DNA from: Streptomyces sp. Ru62
GTDB taxonomy: Bacteria > Actinomycetota > Actinomycetes > Streptomycetales > Streptomycetaceae
NCBI RefSeq assembly: GCF_002920615.1
Contig: NZ_PQSU01000002.1
Span: 1 to 64,000 of the forward strand
DNA length: 64,000 nucleotides
Direction: 5' to 3'
The translations under genes were made by a program, and so were the position numbers. Below are positions 1 to 9,969 of this stretch, piece after piece. Under the pieces are notes generated by a model, which was not told the origin of the DNA, made no database searches, and saw only the letters and a program-made list of their open reading frames with translations. The first letter of the stretch is position 1; every line of letters starts with the position of its first letter.

Positions 1-77
1 TACCTTCGGTGCGGGGGTTTTCTGCGTTTAGGGGCCGTTCGACGTGCCCGAGGGGACACCGGGCGGGCCGAGGGCCT

Positions 78-1387
78 TCAGAGCCGGCCCGCCGCTTTGA
101 GTGCCAGGTATGCGTCCGCAAGCGCCGGCGCCAGATCTTCCGGTGTCGCGTCCACCACCGTCACCCCGTGGCGGCGAAGCTGTTCGGCAGTGCGCCGGCG
201 CTCGTTCTGCGCCTGAGCTGCCGCCGCCGCTTCGTACACCGCCTCGGTCGTACCCCGCGCCCGCGCCATACCGGCAATGTGCGGATCCGCCACCGAAGCG
301 ACCAGAACCGTATGGCGCTGAGTGAGCTGAGGGAGCACGGGAAGCAGTCCCTGCTCCACCGGTGCCGCATCCAGTGTCGTGAGGAGCACGATCAGGGAGC
401 GGCGAGGCGCGGTGCGGAGCGCGGTGGCGGTGAGGCCGCGAGCGTCGGTCTCGACGAGTTCCGGTTCGAGTGTCGCCATGGCATTGACCAGGGAAGGCAG
501 CACATCGCCTGCCGCGCGGCCCTGGACCAGGGCGCGGACCCGGCGGTCGTAGGCCAACAGCGCCACGCGGTCACCTGCGCGCGAGGCGAGAGCCGCCAGC
601 AGCAGGGCGGCGTCCATGGAGGCGTCCAGGCGTGGTGCGTCGCCCACCCGGCCGGCCGATGTACGGCCGGTGTCCAGGACGAGCAGGATGTGCCGGTCGC
701 GTTCGGGGCGCCAGGTGCGGACGGCGACGGCCGACTGCCGGGCCGTGGCGCGCCAGTCGATCGAGCGGGTGTCGTCGCCGGGGACGTACTCTCGCAGGCT
801 GTCGAACTCTGTTCCCTCCCCGCGGGTCAGGACGCTGGTGCGGCCGTCGAGTTCACGCAATCGGGCGAGTTTCGACGGGAGGTGCTTGCGGCTGGTGAAC
901 GGGGGCAGAACCCGTACTGTCCAGGGGACCTTGTGGGTGCCCTGGCGGGAGAAGAGTCCGAGGGGGCCGTAGGAGCGGATCGTCACGCGGTCGGCCTGGC
1001 GGTCGCCGCGGCGGGTGGGGCGCAGTCGGGTCGTCACGCGTCGGCGCTCGCCCGGTGGCACGGTCAGCCGGTGCCGGGAGGCGTCGATCTCGGTACCTGG
1101 CTGCCAGCTGCTCGGTGGCCATGCGTCCCGCAGTCGTGCCCTCAGCGGGCGGCGGGAAGGGTTCGTGATCGTGAGGGTGATGTCGGCCGTGTCACCGAGA
1201 CGGGTGGAGCTGTCGCCCGAGCGGGCGAGCTGGAGATGGCGTACCGGCGTGGCCAGTGCGTAGTCGCAGGCGCAGGCCAGGGCCAGCGGGCCGTTGACCG
1301 CGAGGATGCCCGTCCAGCTTGGTTCCAGGATGCCGACGGGAATCGAGCCGAGGGCCGCGAGGAGGGCGGCGCGTCCTGTGAGTGCCA

Positions 1388-1388
<1 letters not shown>
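78..1388 (-). CDS. DUF58 domain-containing protein
   Basis: 436 residues. Two hydrophobic stretches lie near the N-terminus (about residues 5-45). A beta-rich region follows, and then the DUF58 core around residues 190-260, recognisable by VPGDDTRSIDWRATAR and WRPERDRHILLVLDTG, which resembles a von Willebrand A-type fold. Such proteins are regularly encoded beside MoxR ATPases and are thought to act with them in assembling or maturing envelope complexes; the exact target is unknown. The ATG overlaps the TGA of the upstream MoxR gene by one base (TGATG), which implies translational coupling. It is the last gene of the operon visible here. The 77 bases beyond its stop show no gene. Confidence 0.9.
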
Positions 1389-2376
<988 letters not shown>

Positions 2377-2380
<4 letters not shown>

Positions 2381-3573
2381 GAACGGCGTACCTCTCTTTC
2401 GAGGGCGTCGAGTTGGTCGGTGAGGGCGATGAGGGCCGCGTCGTCGCCGGGTGGCGGTCCGAAGAGGAGGGAGTGCAGGGCCTGTCCGTCGCCGGCCAGG
2501 TGGGTGGACAGGGCGGGAAGCAGGGCCTCGGGTGTGTGCGCCTGGGTGACGGGGACGCCGACGAGGGGGGCGAGGCGGGTGCGGGTGGCGGAGCGAAGAG
2601 CGGCGGCGGCGCGGTCGCGGGCGTTGGCGTTGCGGTAGAGGCGGGCGCGGCCTTCGGCGGTCTCGGAGGCGCGGATCGCGACGGGGAGTTTCTCGGGCAC
2701 GAGGGGGCCGAAGCGGCGTGCCCGCCAGAAGGCGGCGAGGGCCGCCGCGATGAACAGTTGCAGGGTGGCCCAGAGCCATCCCGAGGGGAGCAGGTCGAGG
2801 AAGCTCTTCCGCTCGCCGTTCTCGGTGGCGGAGGCGTCGGACAGCGAGGGGAGGTACCAGACCAGATGGGGGCGGGAGCCGAGGAGTTGAAGGGCGAGCG
2901 AGGCGTTGCCCTGCTCGTCGAGGCGGTCGTTGTAGAGGATGTCGGGCGCGCCGAGCACGACGGTGTCACCGCCTCCGGAGGCCGCGGGGACGCGCAGGAG
3001 GGTGGCGAGGCGTTCGCTGGGGTAGCAGGAGTCGGCGTCGAGGTGGGTGGTGGTGTAGCGGACGCCGCCGGTGTCGGCTGGGCCCGCGCGCCGGGCTTCG
3101 GGCAGCGTGCAGTCCGGGTCGAGGGTGGAGCGGTCGCTGGTGGCGGGGTCCGCGGCGACCCCGGGGGCGAGCCGTTCCACGGACCAGCTGCCGGCCGCGA
3201 CGAGGACGGTCCGCCCGCCGGAGGACGCGGTCGCCGCGTGCAGCTGGGTCTGTTGGCGGTGGGTCAGCAGGTCGGGTACGGCCACGAGCAGGGTGGTGTC
3301 CGGACCGGTGGCGGCGCGGGCCGCACCGAGGGTGGTGACCACGCGGGTGGAGACGCCTCGTTCGGCGAGGAGACGGGCGACGGCGCGGCTGCCGTAGGGG
3401 TCGGGGGAGCGCGGGTCCAGGTCGCCGTGCCGGGTGGTGGAGCGTACGGCGGCCATGGCGACGGCCGCGGCCAGGAGCAGGACGACGGCGAGTGCGATCC
3501 CTCGTGTCCGGGTCCACACCTGGCGGCCGGTGGGCGCGGCGGAGGTGGTCGCCGGGGCGGCCTCGGTGGTCAC
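2377..3573 (-). CDS. DUF4350 domain-containing membrane protein
   Basis: 398 residues. A membrane segment near residues 28-43 (ALAVVLLLAAAVAMAAV) is followed by an extracytoplasmic domain starting PYGSRAVARLLAERGV, typical of DUF4350. A second membrane segment lies near residue 265 (LWATLQLFIAAALAAFWRA), with a cytoplasmic tail. The family is found almost only in MoxR/DUF58/DUF4129 operons, and its biochemical role is unknown. It overlaps both neighbours by four bases (ATGA), which indicates one translationally coupled transcript. Confidence 0.88.
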
Positions 3574-4358
3574 TCGGCGACCCCCTGGCGGCTGTTCGGG
3601 GCCTTGGTGGTGGGGCTGGCGGGGCTGTCGGCGAGGGCCGGTCTGGTGTGTTGCAGGTCGCGGTCGAGTTCGGCGAGGCGGTGGTACGACGGCTCGCCGG
3701 CCGTGCGTCCGCCGTATGTGACGTCGTCGAACTCACGGGCGGCGGCGCGCAGTCGGTCCGTGTGCGCGGGCAGGGCGCGTCCGGCCTCGGCGGCTGCTTC
3801 GTCGGCGGTGCGGCCGGGGCGTGCGTCGAGCAGGGCCCGTTCCTCCAGGGAGCGGACGAGGGCCCGCATGCGTTCCTGGACGGCCTGGTTCCAGTGGCCC
3901 TGGGCCGCGTGGGCCTCGCTGGCGGCGCGGTGCTCGGCGGCGCTGCGGGGGTGCTCGTCGAAGAGGACGGCGGCCGAGGCGGGCCCGCGGTGGGGGGTGC
4001 CCAGGCGCCACCACAGGGCGGCCAGGACGGCGACGACGAACAGGATGACGACGACCAGGCCGACCGTGCCGCCGGGGGTCGCCGAGGCAGCCGAGCCGAG
4101 GGCCCGGTCGAGCCAGTCCCAGAACGCGTTCAGGGCACGCTGGAACAGGCTGGGATCGTTCTCGTGGTACATCCCCTTGGACAGCTCGCGCCGGGCCGCC
4201 TCGCGCGCGGGATCACGCCCGATGGTCACCGGTGGCTCGTCTCCCGAGCCACCGGCCGCCAGCACGGCCCGGTCCGTCGCGCGCAGCAGCCGGCCCGCGA
4301 CCGCGGTGGCGGTGCCCGGTGGGGGCGCCGCCGTGAGAACTCCCCCCGTGAGGCTCAC
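3570..4358 (-). CDS. DUF4129 domain-containing membrane protein
   Basis: 262 residues. One clear membrane segment lies near residues 95-118 (VGLVVVILFVVAVLAALWWR). The following domain carries the DUF4129 signature, with ERMRALVRSLEERALL, DARPGRTADEAAAEAG and a C-terminal REFDDVTYGGR stretch. The family resembles the C-terminal part of some transglutaminase-type proteins but has no catalytic triad here. It probably forms part of the membrane side of the MoxR system. Its stop overlaps the DUF4350 start by four bases, and it begins four bases after the upstream membrane gene ends. Confidence 0.87.
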   Translation of the reverse strand: MSLTGGVLTAAPPPGTATAVAGRLLRATDRAVLAAGGSGDEPPVTIGRDPAREAARRELSKGMYHENDPSLFQRALNAFWDWLDRALGSAASATPGGTVGLVVVILFVVAVLAALWWRLGTPHRGPASAAVLFDEHPRSAAEHRAASEAHAAQGHWNQAVQERMRALVRSLEERALLDARPGRTADEAAAEAGRALPAHTDRLRAAAREFDDVTYGGRTAGEPSYHRLAELDRDLQHTRPALADSPASPTTKAPNSRQGVAE

Positions 4359-4362
4359 CGCA

Positions 4363-5763
4363 TCAGCTCCCGGGGACGGGGCCGGGGACGCCGGTGCCGT
4401 AGCCCTGGACGCCGGCGGCGCGGGCCAGTTCGAGGTCGAGGGCCTCGCGGCGGATGCGCTGGTCGATGTAGAGGAGCACGGTGACGCCGGCGCTGATCGG
4501 AAGGGTGAGCGTGGTGCCGATCAGGGAGCCGATGCCCCGGATGATCAGGAACGCCCAGCCGACGTGCCCGCCGCTGGTGCCGAGGAAGTCGTCCATGCCG
4601 TCACCGCTGACGGCGGCGCCGATGACGGCGAAGGGGATGGTGACGATCGCCGAGACGATGTTGGCGATGAGCCAGGCGAGCAGCTGGATGCCGAAGACGC
4701 GCCACCAGGAGCCGCGCACCAGCTTCGCGGAGCGGCTCATGGCCTTGGTGACGCTCTGGCGTTCCAGCATCAGGGCGGGAGCGGCCAGGTAGTAGCGGAT
4801 GGCCAGCCACACCGCGACGACGACGGCTCCGAGGATGCCCAGGGCGAACAGGGCGGCCCCGCCGGCGTCGCTGCCGCCGCTCAGCAGGACCAGGAATCCG
4901 GGCAGTGCGCCGACGACGATCACTCCGACGGTGATCAGGCCGAGCAGGACGAGCAGTCCGGCCAGCTTCGGGATCTGCGGACGGGCCTCGCGCCAGGCCT
5001 CGCCGGTGCTGACCGGCCTGCCGAGCACGGCACGGCTGGTGATGGTCGTGAGCAGCGCGGTGGCGACGATGACGGCGGCTGCGGAGATCACCGTGACGAT
5101 GCCGGTGCCGATCATGGAATCGCGCAGGGAGCGGTAGGCGTCGTCGAGGGTGGCGGTCCGGCTGTCGAGCGACGTGCGGGCGAGGGCGTCGTTGACGAAG
5201 AAGCCCTGGACGAGGACCAGGCAGGTGTCCGTGACGACGGCGACGGCCAGCGCGATGCCGAGGACCGTGCGCCAGTAGGTGCGCATGGTGGAGACGGCAC
5301 CGTCGAGGATCTCGCCGACGCCCAGCGGGCGCAGCGGGATGACGCCGGGCTTGGCCGCCGGCGGGGGACCTCCCCAGCCGCCGCCCCAGGCGGGGTAGCC
5401 GCCCGGGGTGCCGTAACCGCCGTGGCCGGGGGGCGGGCCGCCGTAGCCGCCGCCGGGGACACCGTAGCCGCCGGGGCCGGGCCCGGGACCGGCGGGCGGC
5501 CGGCCGCCCCAGCCCGGGCCGGGCGGCGGCGGTGGCGGTGCCTGGTTCGGGCTGGGGGCACCGGTGGGCGCGGACCACTGGCCGGCCGGCGGCCGCGCCT
5601 TGGACCACTTCGAGCCTGGGCCCTGCGCGTCCGTGCCCGGCTGCGGCGCGGGTTCGGTGGGGCCGGGGCGGTCTGCGGGCTCGGCGGGGCCGGACGCACC
5701 GGGTTCCCGCCCCTCGGACGACGGGGCGGATCCGGGCGAGGCCCAGCCCGGAGTGTCAGTCAT
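4363..5763 (-). CDS. polytopic membrane protein with Gly/Pro-rich N-terminus (glycerophosphodiester phosphodiesterase membrane-domain type)
   Basis: 466 residues from an ATG preceded at good distance by GAAGGAG. Residues 1-150 are rich in Pro, Gly and Tyr and look disordered (GGYGVPGGGYGGPPPGHG). The rest carries about six hydrophobic segments, including VLGIALAVAVVTDTCLVLVQ, TVISAAAVIVATALLTTI, LLVLLGLITVGVIVVGALPG and LGILGAVVVAVWLAIRYYL. The layout matches proteins annotated as glycerophosphoryl diester phosphodiesterase membrane domain proteins. No catalytic phosphodiesterase domain is present, so that name describes similarity only. It is probably the first gene of the MoxR operon and is divergent from mtnA. 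Confidence 0.8.
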   Translation of the reverse strand: MTDTPGWASPGSAPSSEGREPGASGPAEPADRPGPTEPAPQPGTDAQGPGSKWSKARPPAGQWSAPTGAPSPNQAPPPPPPGPGWGGRPPAGPGPGPGGYGVPGGGYGGPPPGHGGYGTPGGYPAWGGGWGGPPPAAKPGVIPLRPLGVGEILDGAVSTMRTYWRTVLGIALAVAVVTDTCLVLVQGFFVNDALARTSLDSRTATLDDAYRSLRDSMIGTGIVTVISAAAVIVATALLTTITSRAVLGRPVSTGEAWREARPQIPKLAGLLVLLGLITVGVIVVGALPGFLVLLSGGSDAGGAALFALGILGAVVVAVWLAIRYYLAAPALMLERQSVTKAMSRSAKLVRGSWWRVFGIQLLAWLIANIVSAIVTIPFAVIGAAVSGDGMDDFLGTSGGHVGWAFLIIRGIGSLIGTTLTLPISAGVTVLLYIDQRIRREALDLELARAAGVQGYGTGVPGPVPGS

Positions 5764-5891
5764 CGAAGCTCCTTCTCGGTGCCCGTCCGCGGTCGCGGCG
5801 GCAGGTTGGCAGCCATCGTGCCATGGGCCGGTCACCGGGGGACCGGCCACGGTGGGGGGTGGACTCCTTCAATTGTCCGCCGGATCCGGGG

Positions 5892-5897
5892 CAGACT
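5892..5897 (+). promoter_or_regulatory. possible -10 element for a leaderless mtnA transcript
   Basis: CAGACT ends six bases before the mtnA ATG at 5904, and no ribosome-binding sequence lies between. This would place transcription start at or next to the initiation codon. No convincing -35 box is seen at 17-18 bases. Confidence 0.35.
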
Positions 5898-5903
5898 GAC
5901 GGC

Positions 5904-7049
5904 ATGGTTGATCAGCAGGCGCGAACCGGCGGGGACAGGCGGCCGACCGAGATACCGGCGATCCGATGGGAGGAACCACCAGAAGGTCCCGTACTGGTCC
6001 TTCTTGATCAGACGAGGCTTCCGGCCGAAGAGGTCGAGTTGGTGTGCACGGACGCGGCGGCGCTGGTGGAGGCGATCCGTTCGCTCGCCGTGCGCGGGGC
6101 GCCGCTGCTCGGGATCGCGGGGGCGTACGGCGTCGCGCTCGCCGCCGCGCGGGGCTTCGACGTGGCCGAGGCCGCGCGGGCGCTCGAAGAGGCCCGGCCC
6201 ACCGCGGTGAACCTGTCCGTCGGGGTGCGCCGGGCGCAGGCGGCGCACCAGGAGGCACTGGCCCGGACCGGCGACCCCACCGCGGCCGCCGTGGCGGCGC
6301 TGGCCGCGGCGCGAGCGCTGCACCAGGAGGATGCGGAGGCCAGCGCCCGGATGGCGGCCCATGGTCTGGCGCTGCTGGACGAGTTGCTGTCCGGTGGCGG
6401 GCACCGGATCCTGACCCACTGCAACACCGGGTCGCTGGTGTCGGGTGGGGAGGGCACGGCCTTCGCGGTGGCCCTCGCCGCGCACCGGGCGGGCCGGCTG
6501 CGGCGGCTGTGGGTGGACGAGACGCGTCCGCTGCTGCAAGGCGCTCGCCTGACGGCGTACGAAGCGGCCCGCAGCGGTATGGCGTACACCCTGCTCACGG
6601 ACAACGCGGCGGGTTCCCTGTTCGCGGCGGGTGAGGTGGACGCGGTGCTGATCGGAGCGGACCGGATCGCGGCCGACGGTTCGGTGGCGAACAAGGTGGG
6701 GAGCTATCCGCTCGCCGTGCTCGCCCGGTACCACCATGTGCCGTTCATCGTGGTGGCGCCGCTGACGACGGTCGACCCGGACACGCCCGACGGGGCGTCC
6801 ATCGAGGTCGAGCAGCGGCCCGGCTTCGAGGTGACCGAGGTCGCGGCGCCCCAGGCGGCGGGAGCGGGAGGCGGGATTCCGGTGGCACCGCTGGGGACGC
6901 AGGCCTACAACCCGGCGTTCGACGTCACCCCGCCCGAACTGGTGACAGCGATCGTCACCGAGGAGGGAGTGGTCTCGCCCGTGACGGCCGAGGCGCTTGC
7001 GGAACTGTGCGCCCGGCCGCCGGCTGAGGCTCCGCCGGCGTCGGCCTGA
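5904..7049 (+). CDS. mtnA: S-methyl-5-thioribose-1-phosphate isomerase
   Basis: 381 residues, normal length for the family. It converts methylthioribose-1-phosphate to methylthioribulose-1-phosphate in methionine salvage. Signature motifs are RGAPLLGIAGAYGVAL, THCNTGSLVSGGEGTA and GADRIAADGSVANKVGSY. Catalytic Cys173 and Asp253 lie 80 residues apart, the same separation I recall for the B. subtilis enzyme. The ATG was chosen because the longer open frame encodes only low-complexity shadow sequence and a -10-like element sits just before the codon. It stands between the divergent membrane-protein operon and mtrA. No other salvage genes are nearby. Confidence 0.95.
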   Translation: MVDQQARTGGDRRPTEIPAIRWEEPPEGPVLVLLDQTRLPAEEVELVCTDAAALVEAIRSLAVRGAPLLGIAGAYGVALAAARGFDVAEAARALEEARPTAVNLSVGVRRAQAAHQEALARTGDPTAAAVAALAAARALHQEDAEASARMAAHGLALLDELLSGGGHRILTHCNTGSLVSGGEGTAFAVALAAHRAGRLRRLWVDETRPLLQGARLTAYEAARSGMAYTLLTDNAAGSLFAAGEVDAVLIGADRIAADGSVANKVGSYPLAVLARYHHVPFIVVAPLTTVDPDTPDGASIEVEQRPGFEVTEVAAPQAAGAGGGIPVAPLGTQAYNPAFDVTPPELVTAIVTEEGVVSPVTAEALAELCARPPAEAPPASA

Positions 7050-7166
7050 CATCGTGAGCGGCATCCTCGTCCATGGACAGGGGCAGACAGTGACGGCCCC
7101 GTACGACTATCGTCACCGGCCAGTGACCTCCCTCACCAGGGCGCCTGTCGCTGTTATGAGAATGGG

Positions 7167-7856
7167 ATGATGTCGTTTATGAAGGGACGAGTCCTTGTCG
7201 TCGACGACGACACCGCACTGGCCGAGATGCTCGGCATCGTGCTGCGTGGTGAAGGTTTTGAGCCGTCTTTCGTAGCCGACGGCGACAAGGCGCTGGCCGC
7301 TTTCCGTGAGACGAAGCCCGATCTGGTGCTGCTCGACCTGATGCTGCCCGGACGGGACGGCATCGAGGTGTGCCGGCTCATCCGGGCGGAGTCCGGTGTG
7401 CCGATCGTGATGCTCACGGCCAAGAGCGACACCGTCGACGTCGTCGTGGGCCTGGAGTCGGGCGCCGACGACTACATCGTCAAGCCGTTCAAGCCGAAGG
7501 AGCTGGTGGCCCGGATCCGGGCGCGGCTGCGCAGGTCGGAGGAGCCGGCGCCGGAGCAGCTCACCATCGGTGACCTGGTCATCGATGTCGCCGGGCACTC
7601 GGTGAAGCGGGACGGGCAGTCGATAGCGCTGACCCCGCTGGAGTTCGACCTGCTGGTCGCGCTCGCGCGCAAGCCCTGGCAGGTGTTCACCCGTGAGGTG
7701 CTGCTGGAGCAGGTGTGGGGCTACCGGCACGCGGCGGACACGCGGCTCGTCAACGTGCACGTCCAGCGGCTGCGCTCCAAGGTCGAGAAGGACCCGGAGC
7801 GGCCGGAGATCGTGGTGACCGTCCGTGGTGTCGGTTACAAGGCTGGACCGAGCTGA
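7167..7856 (+). CDS. mtrA: response regulator MtrA (OmpR family)
   Basis: 229 residues. The receiver domain (about 6-120) contains the acidic pair VVDDD, the phosphoacceptor Asp57 in LLDLMLPG, the Thr of MLTAKSD and the Lys of VKPFKP. The C-terminal winged helix (about 130-227) has LTPLEFDLLVALARKP and TRLVNVHVQRLRSKVE, typical of OmpR/PhoB DNA-binding domains. MtrA is a conserved actinobacterial regulator of envelope, cell-cycle and, in Streptomyces, developmental and antibiotic genes. The start MMSFMKGR matches the Streptomyces protein as I remember it. Its stop is one base before the mtrB start, so the two are co-transcribed. Confidence 0.97.
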   Translation: MMSFMKGRVLVVDDDTALAEMLGIVLRGEGFEPSFVADGDKALAAFRETKPDLVLLDLMLPGRDGIEVCRLIRAESGVPIVMLTAKSDTVDVVVGLESGADDYIVKPFKPKELVARIRARLRRSEEPAPEQLTIGDLVIDVAGHSVKRDGQSIALTPLEFDLLVALARKPWQVFTREVLLEQVWGYRHAADTRLVNVHVQRLRSKVEKDPERPEIVVTVRGVGYKAGPS

Positions 7857-7857
7857 C

Positions 7858-9969
7858 ATGTCCGGGGACAGCGCCGCTTCGGCTCCCGGCGGTTCTGGGA
7901 CACGTCCGGGGCGGCCTGTCGGCCGGACGGCGGCGGGTGCGCGCTGGCGGGCGATGTTCGACGGCGGGCTGCTTGAGGGCGGAGTCCAGGGCAGCCCGGT
8001 CCTTCGCCTGTTCCTGCGCTGGGTGCGCCGTCCGCTGCTGCCGGTGATGCGGCTGTGGCGGCGCAACATCCAGCTCAGGGTCGTCGCCACCACCCTGCTG
8101 ATGTCGCTCGGTGTCGTTCTGCTGCTGGGCTTCGTCGTGATCGGGCAGGTGCGCAACGGCCTGCTCGACGCGAAGGTCAAGGCGTCGCAGAGCCAGGCCA
8201 CGGGCGGGTTCGCGGTGGCCAAGCAGAAGGCCGACGAGGCGGTCGGCGGGACCGGTACGGGAGCCGGGGCCGGTGCCGGTGACGGCACGGCGACCGGGGA
8301 CGGGCGACAGTCGCAGAACGTCATCCAGTGGATGAGCGACCTGGTGGAGTCGCTGTCCAGCGGCGGCGCGGGCGCCTTCGACGTGGTGACGCTGCCCGTG
8401 GGCGACGACAGCGGCGGCGGACGCAGCCCGCGCGGCTCCGGGAACGTCAACCCGACCTCCAGCGTGCCCGCCGCGCTGCGCGAGCGGGTCAACAGCGGTA
8501 CGTCGGCCGTCCAGAGCAACACGCGGATCGTCTACTACGGCGGCAAGGACTCGCAGCCGGGGCTCGTCATCGGCAAGCAGGTCAACGACCCCAACGGCCG
8601 TCCGTACGAGCTGTACTACCTCTTCCCGCTCACGCAGGAGGAGAAGTCCCTGAGCCTGGTCAAGGGCACGCTCGCCACCGCGGGGCTGTTCGTCGTCGTG
8701 CTGCTCGGAGCCATCGCCTGGCTGGTGGTGCGGCAGGTCGTCACACCGGTGCGGATGGCCGCCGGGATCGCGGAGCGGTTGTCGGCCGGGCGGCTGCAGG
8801 AGCGGATGAAGGTCACCGGCGAGGACGACATCGCGCGCCTGGGCGAGGCCTTCAACAAGATGGCGCAGAACCTGCAGGGCAAGATCCAGCAGCTGGAGGA
8901 CCTGTCGCGCATGCAGCGGCGGTTCGTCTCCGACGTCTCGCACGAGCTGCGCACCCCGCTGACCACCGTCCGGATGGCCGCGGACGTCATCCACGAGGCG
9001 CGCGAGGACTTCGACCCGGTCACCGCGCGGTCGGCCGAGCTGCTCGCCGACCAGCTGGACCGGTTCGAGTCGCTGCTCGCCGACCTGCTGGAGATCAGCC
9101 GTTTCGACGCCGGGGCGGCGGCGCTGGAGGCCGAGCCGATAGACCTCAGGGAGGTCGTCCGGCGGGTCGTGAGCGGTGCGGAGCCGCTCGCTGAGCGCAA
9201 GGGCACGTACATACGGGTGTTCGGTGACCAGCAGCCCGTGGTCGCCGAGGCGGACGCCCGGCGAGTGGAGCGGATCCTGCGCAACCTCGTCGTCAACGCC
9301 GTCGAGCACGGCGAGGGCAAGGACGTCGTCGTCAAGCTGGCCGCCGCCGGCGGAGCCGTGGCCATCGCGGTGCGGGACTACGGCGTGGGACTGAAGCCCG
9401 GTGAGGCGACCCGGGTCTTCAGCCGCTTCTGGCGGGCCGACCCGGCACGCGCGCGTACCACGGGCGGTACCGGCCTCGGGCTGTCGATCGCCCTGGAGGA
9501 CGCGCGGCTGCACGGCGGCTGGCTGCAGGCATGGGGCGAGCCGGGCGGCGGCTCCCAGTTCCGGCTGACGCTGCCGAGGACGGCGGACGAGCCGCTGCGG
9601 GGCTCGCCGATACCGCTGGAGCCCAAGGACTCCCGCCGCAACCGCGGCCTCGACGACGCCGGCCTGCCCCGGGCGGACGAGGAGAAGCGGGCGACCGTTC
9701 CCGTGCAGCAGAACGGCGTCCAGGCGCCCGCGCTGCCGCCGCGGGCGGAGATCACGCCGCGGCTGGCCACTGCGACCCCGGCCGTCGACCCGACCGCCCT
9801 GCCGGGCAACGGCAACGGCGCGCGCGTCGTGCCCCGGCCCACCGCCGGCGCACGGCGTCCGGCCGACGGGCCCGGCGCGCGTCCGGCGCCCGGCGCGAGC
9901 GCGGGCCGGGCGGACGCGGCCACGCCGGAGGACTCGACCGAGCCAGGGGAGGCATTTCGTGGCCGCTGA
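7858..9969 (+). CDS. mtrB: sensor histidine kinase MtrB
   Basis: 703 residues. A cytoplasmic N-terminus leads to a membrane helix at about residues 78-98, then an extracytoplasmic sensor region of roughly 180 residues containing a Gly-rich insert (GTGTGAGAGAGDGTATGDG). A second helix lies near 275-297 (GTLATAGLFVVVLLGAIAWL) and is followed by HAMP. The HisKA box VSDVSHELRTPLTTVR carries His362. The ATP-binding N, G1 and G2 boxes are RNLVVNAVEHG, RDYGVGL and GTGLGLSIA. The C-terminal 120 residues are Pro/Ala-rich and probably disordered. The ATG one base after the mtrA stop is preferred to an upstream in-frame GTG within mtrA. Confidence 0.96.
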   Translation: MSGDSAASAPGGSGTRPGRPVGRTAAGARWRAMFDGGLLEGGVQGSPVLRLFLRWVRRPLLPVMRLWRRNIQLRVVATTLLMSLGVVLLLGFVVIGQVRNGLLDAKVKASQSQATGGFAVAKQKADEAVGGTGTGAGAGAGDGTATGDGRQSQNVIQWMSDLVESLSSGGAGAFDVVTLPVGDDSGGGRSPRGSGNVNPTSSVPAALRERVNSGTSAVQSNTRIVYYGGKDSQPGLVIGKQVNDPNGRPYELYYLFPLTQEEKSLSLVKGTLATAGLFVVVLLGAIAWLVVRQVVTPVRMAAGIAERLSAGRLQERMKVTGEDDIARLGEAFNKMAQNLQGKIQQLEDLSRMQRRFVSDVSHELRTPLTTVRMAADVIHEAREDFDPVTARSAELLADQLDRFESLLADLLEISRFDAGAAALEAEPIDLREVVRRVVSGAEPLAERKGTYIRVFGDQQPVVAEADARRVERILRNLVVNAVEHGEGKDVVVKLAAAGGAVAIAVRDYGVGLKPGEATRVFSRFWRADPARARTTGGTGLGLSIALEDARLHGGWLQAWGEPGGGSQFRLTLPRTADEPLRGSPIPLEPKDSRRNRGLDDAGLPRADEEKRATVPVQQNGVQAPALPPRAEITPRLATATPAVDPTALPGNGNGARVVPRPTAGARRPADGPGARPAPGASAGRADAATPEDSTEPGEAFRGR

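Noticed and set aside
2413..6210. A 1265-codon plus-strand open frame
   Set aside because: It runs antisense to the coupled MoxR operon genes, has low-complexity composition and matches no family; it is a product of high GC content.
7050..7166. MtrA-binding sites upstream of mtrA
   Set aside because: GTCACC and GTGACC half-sites are present, but they are too short and common in this GC-rich sequence to call.
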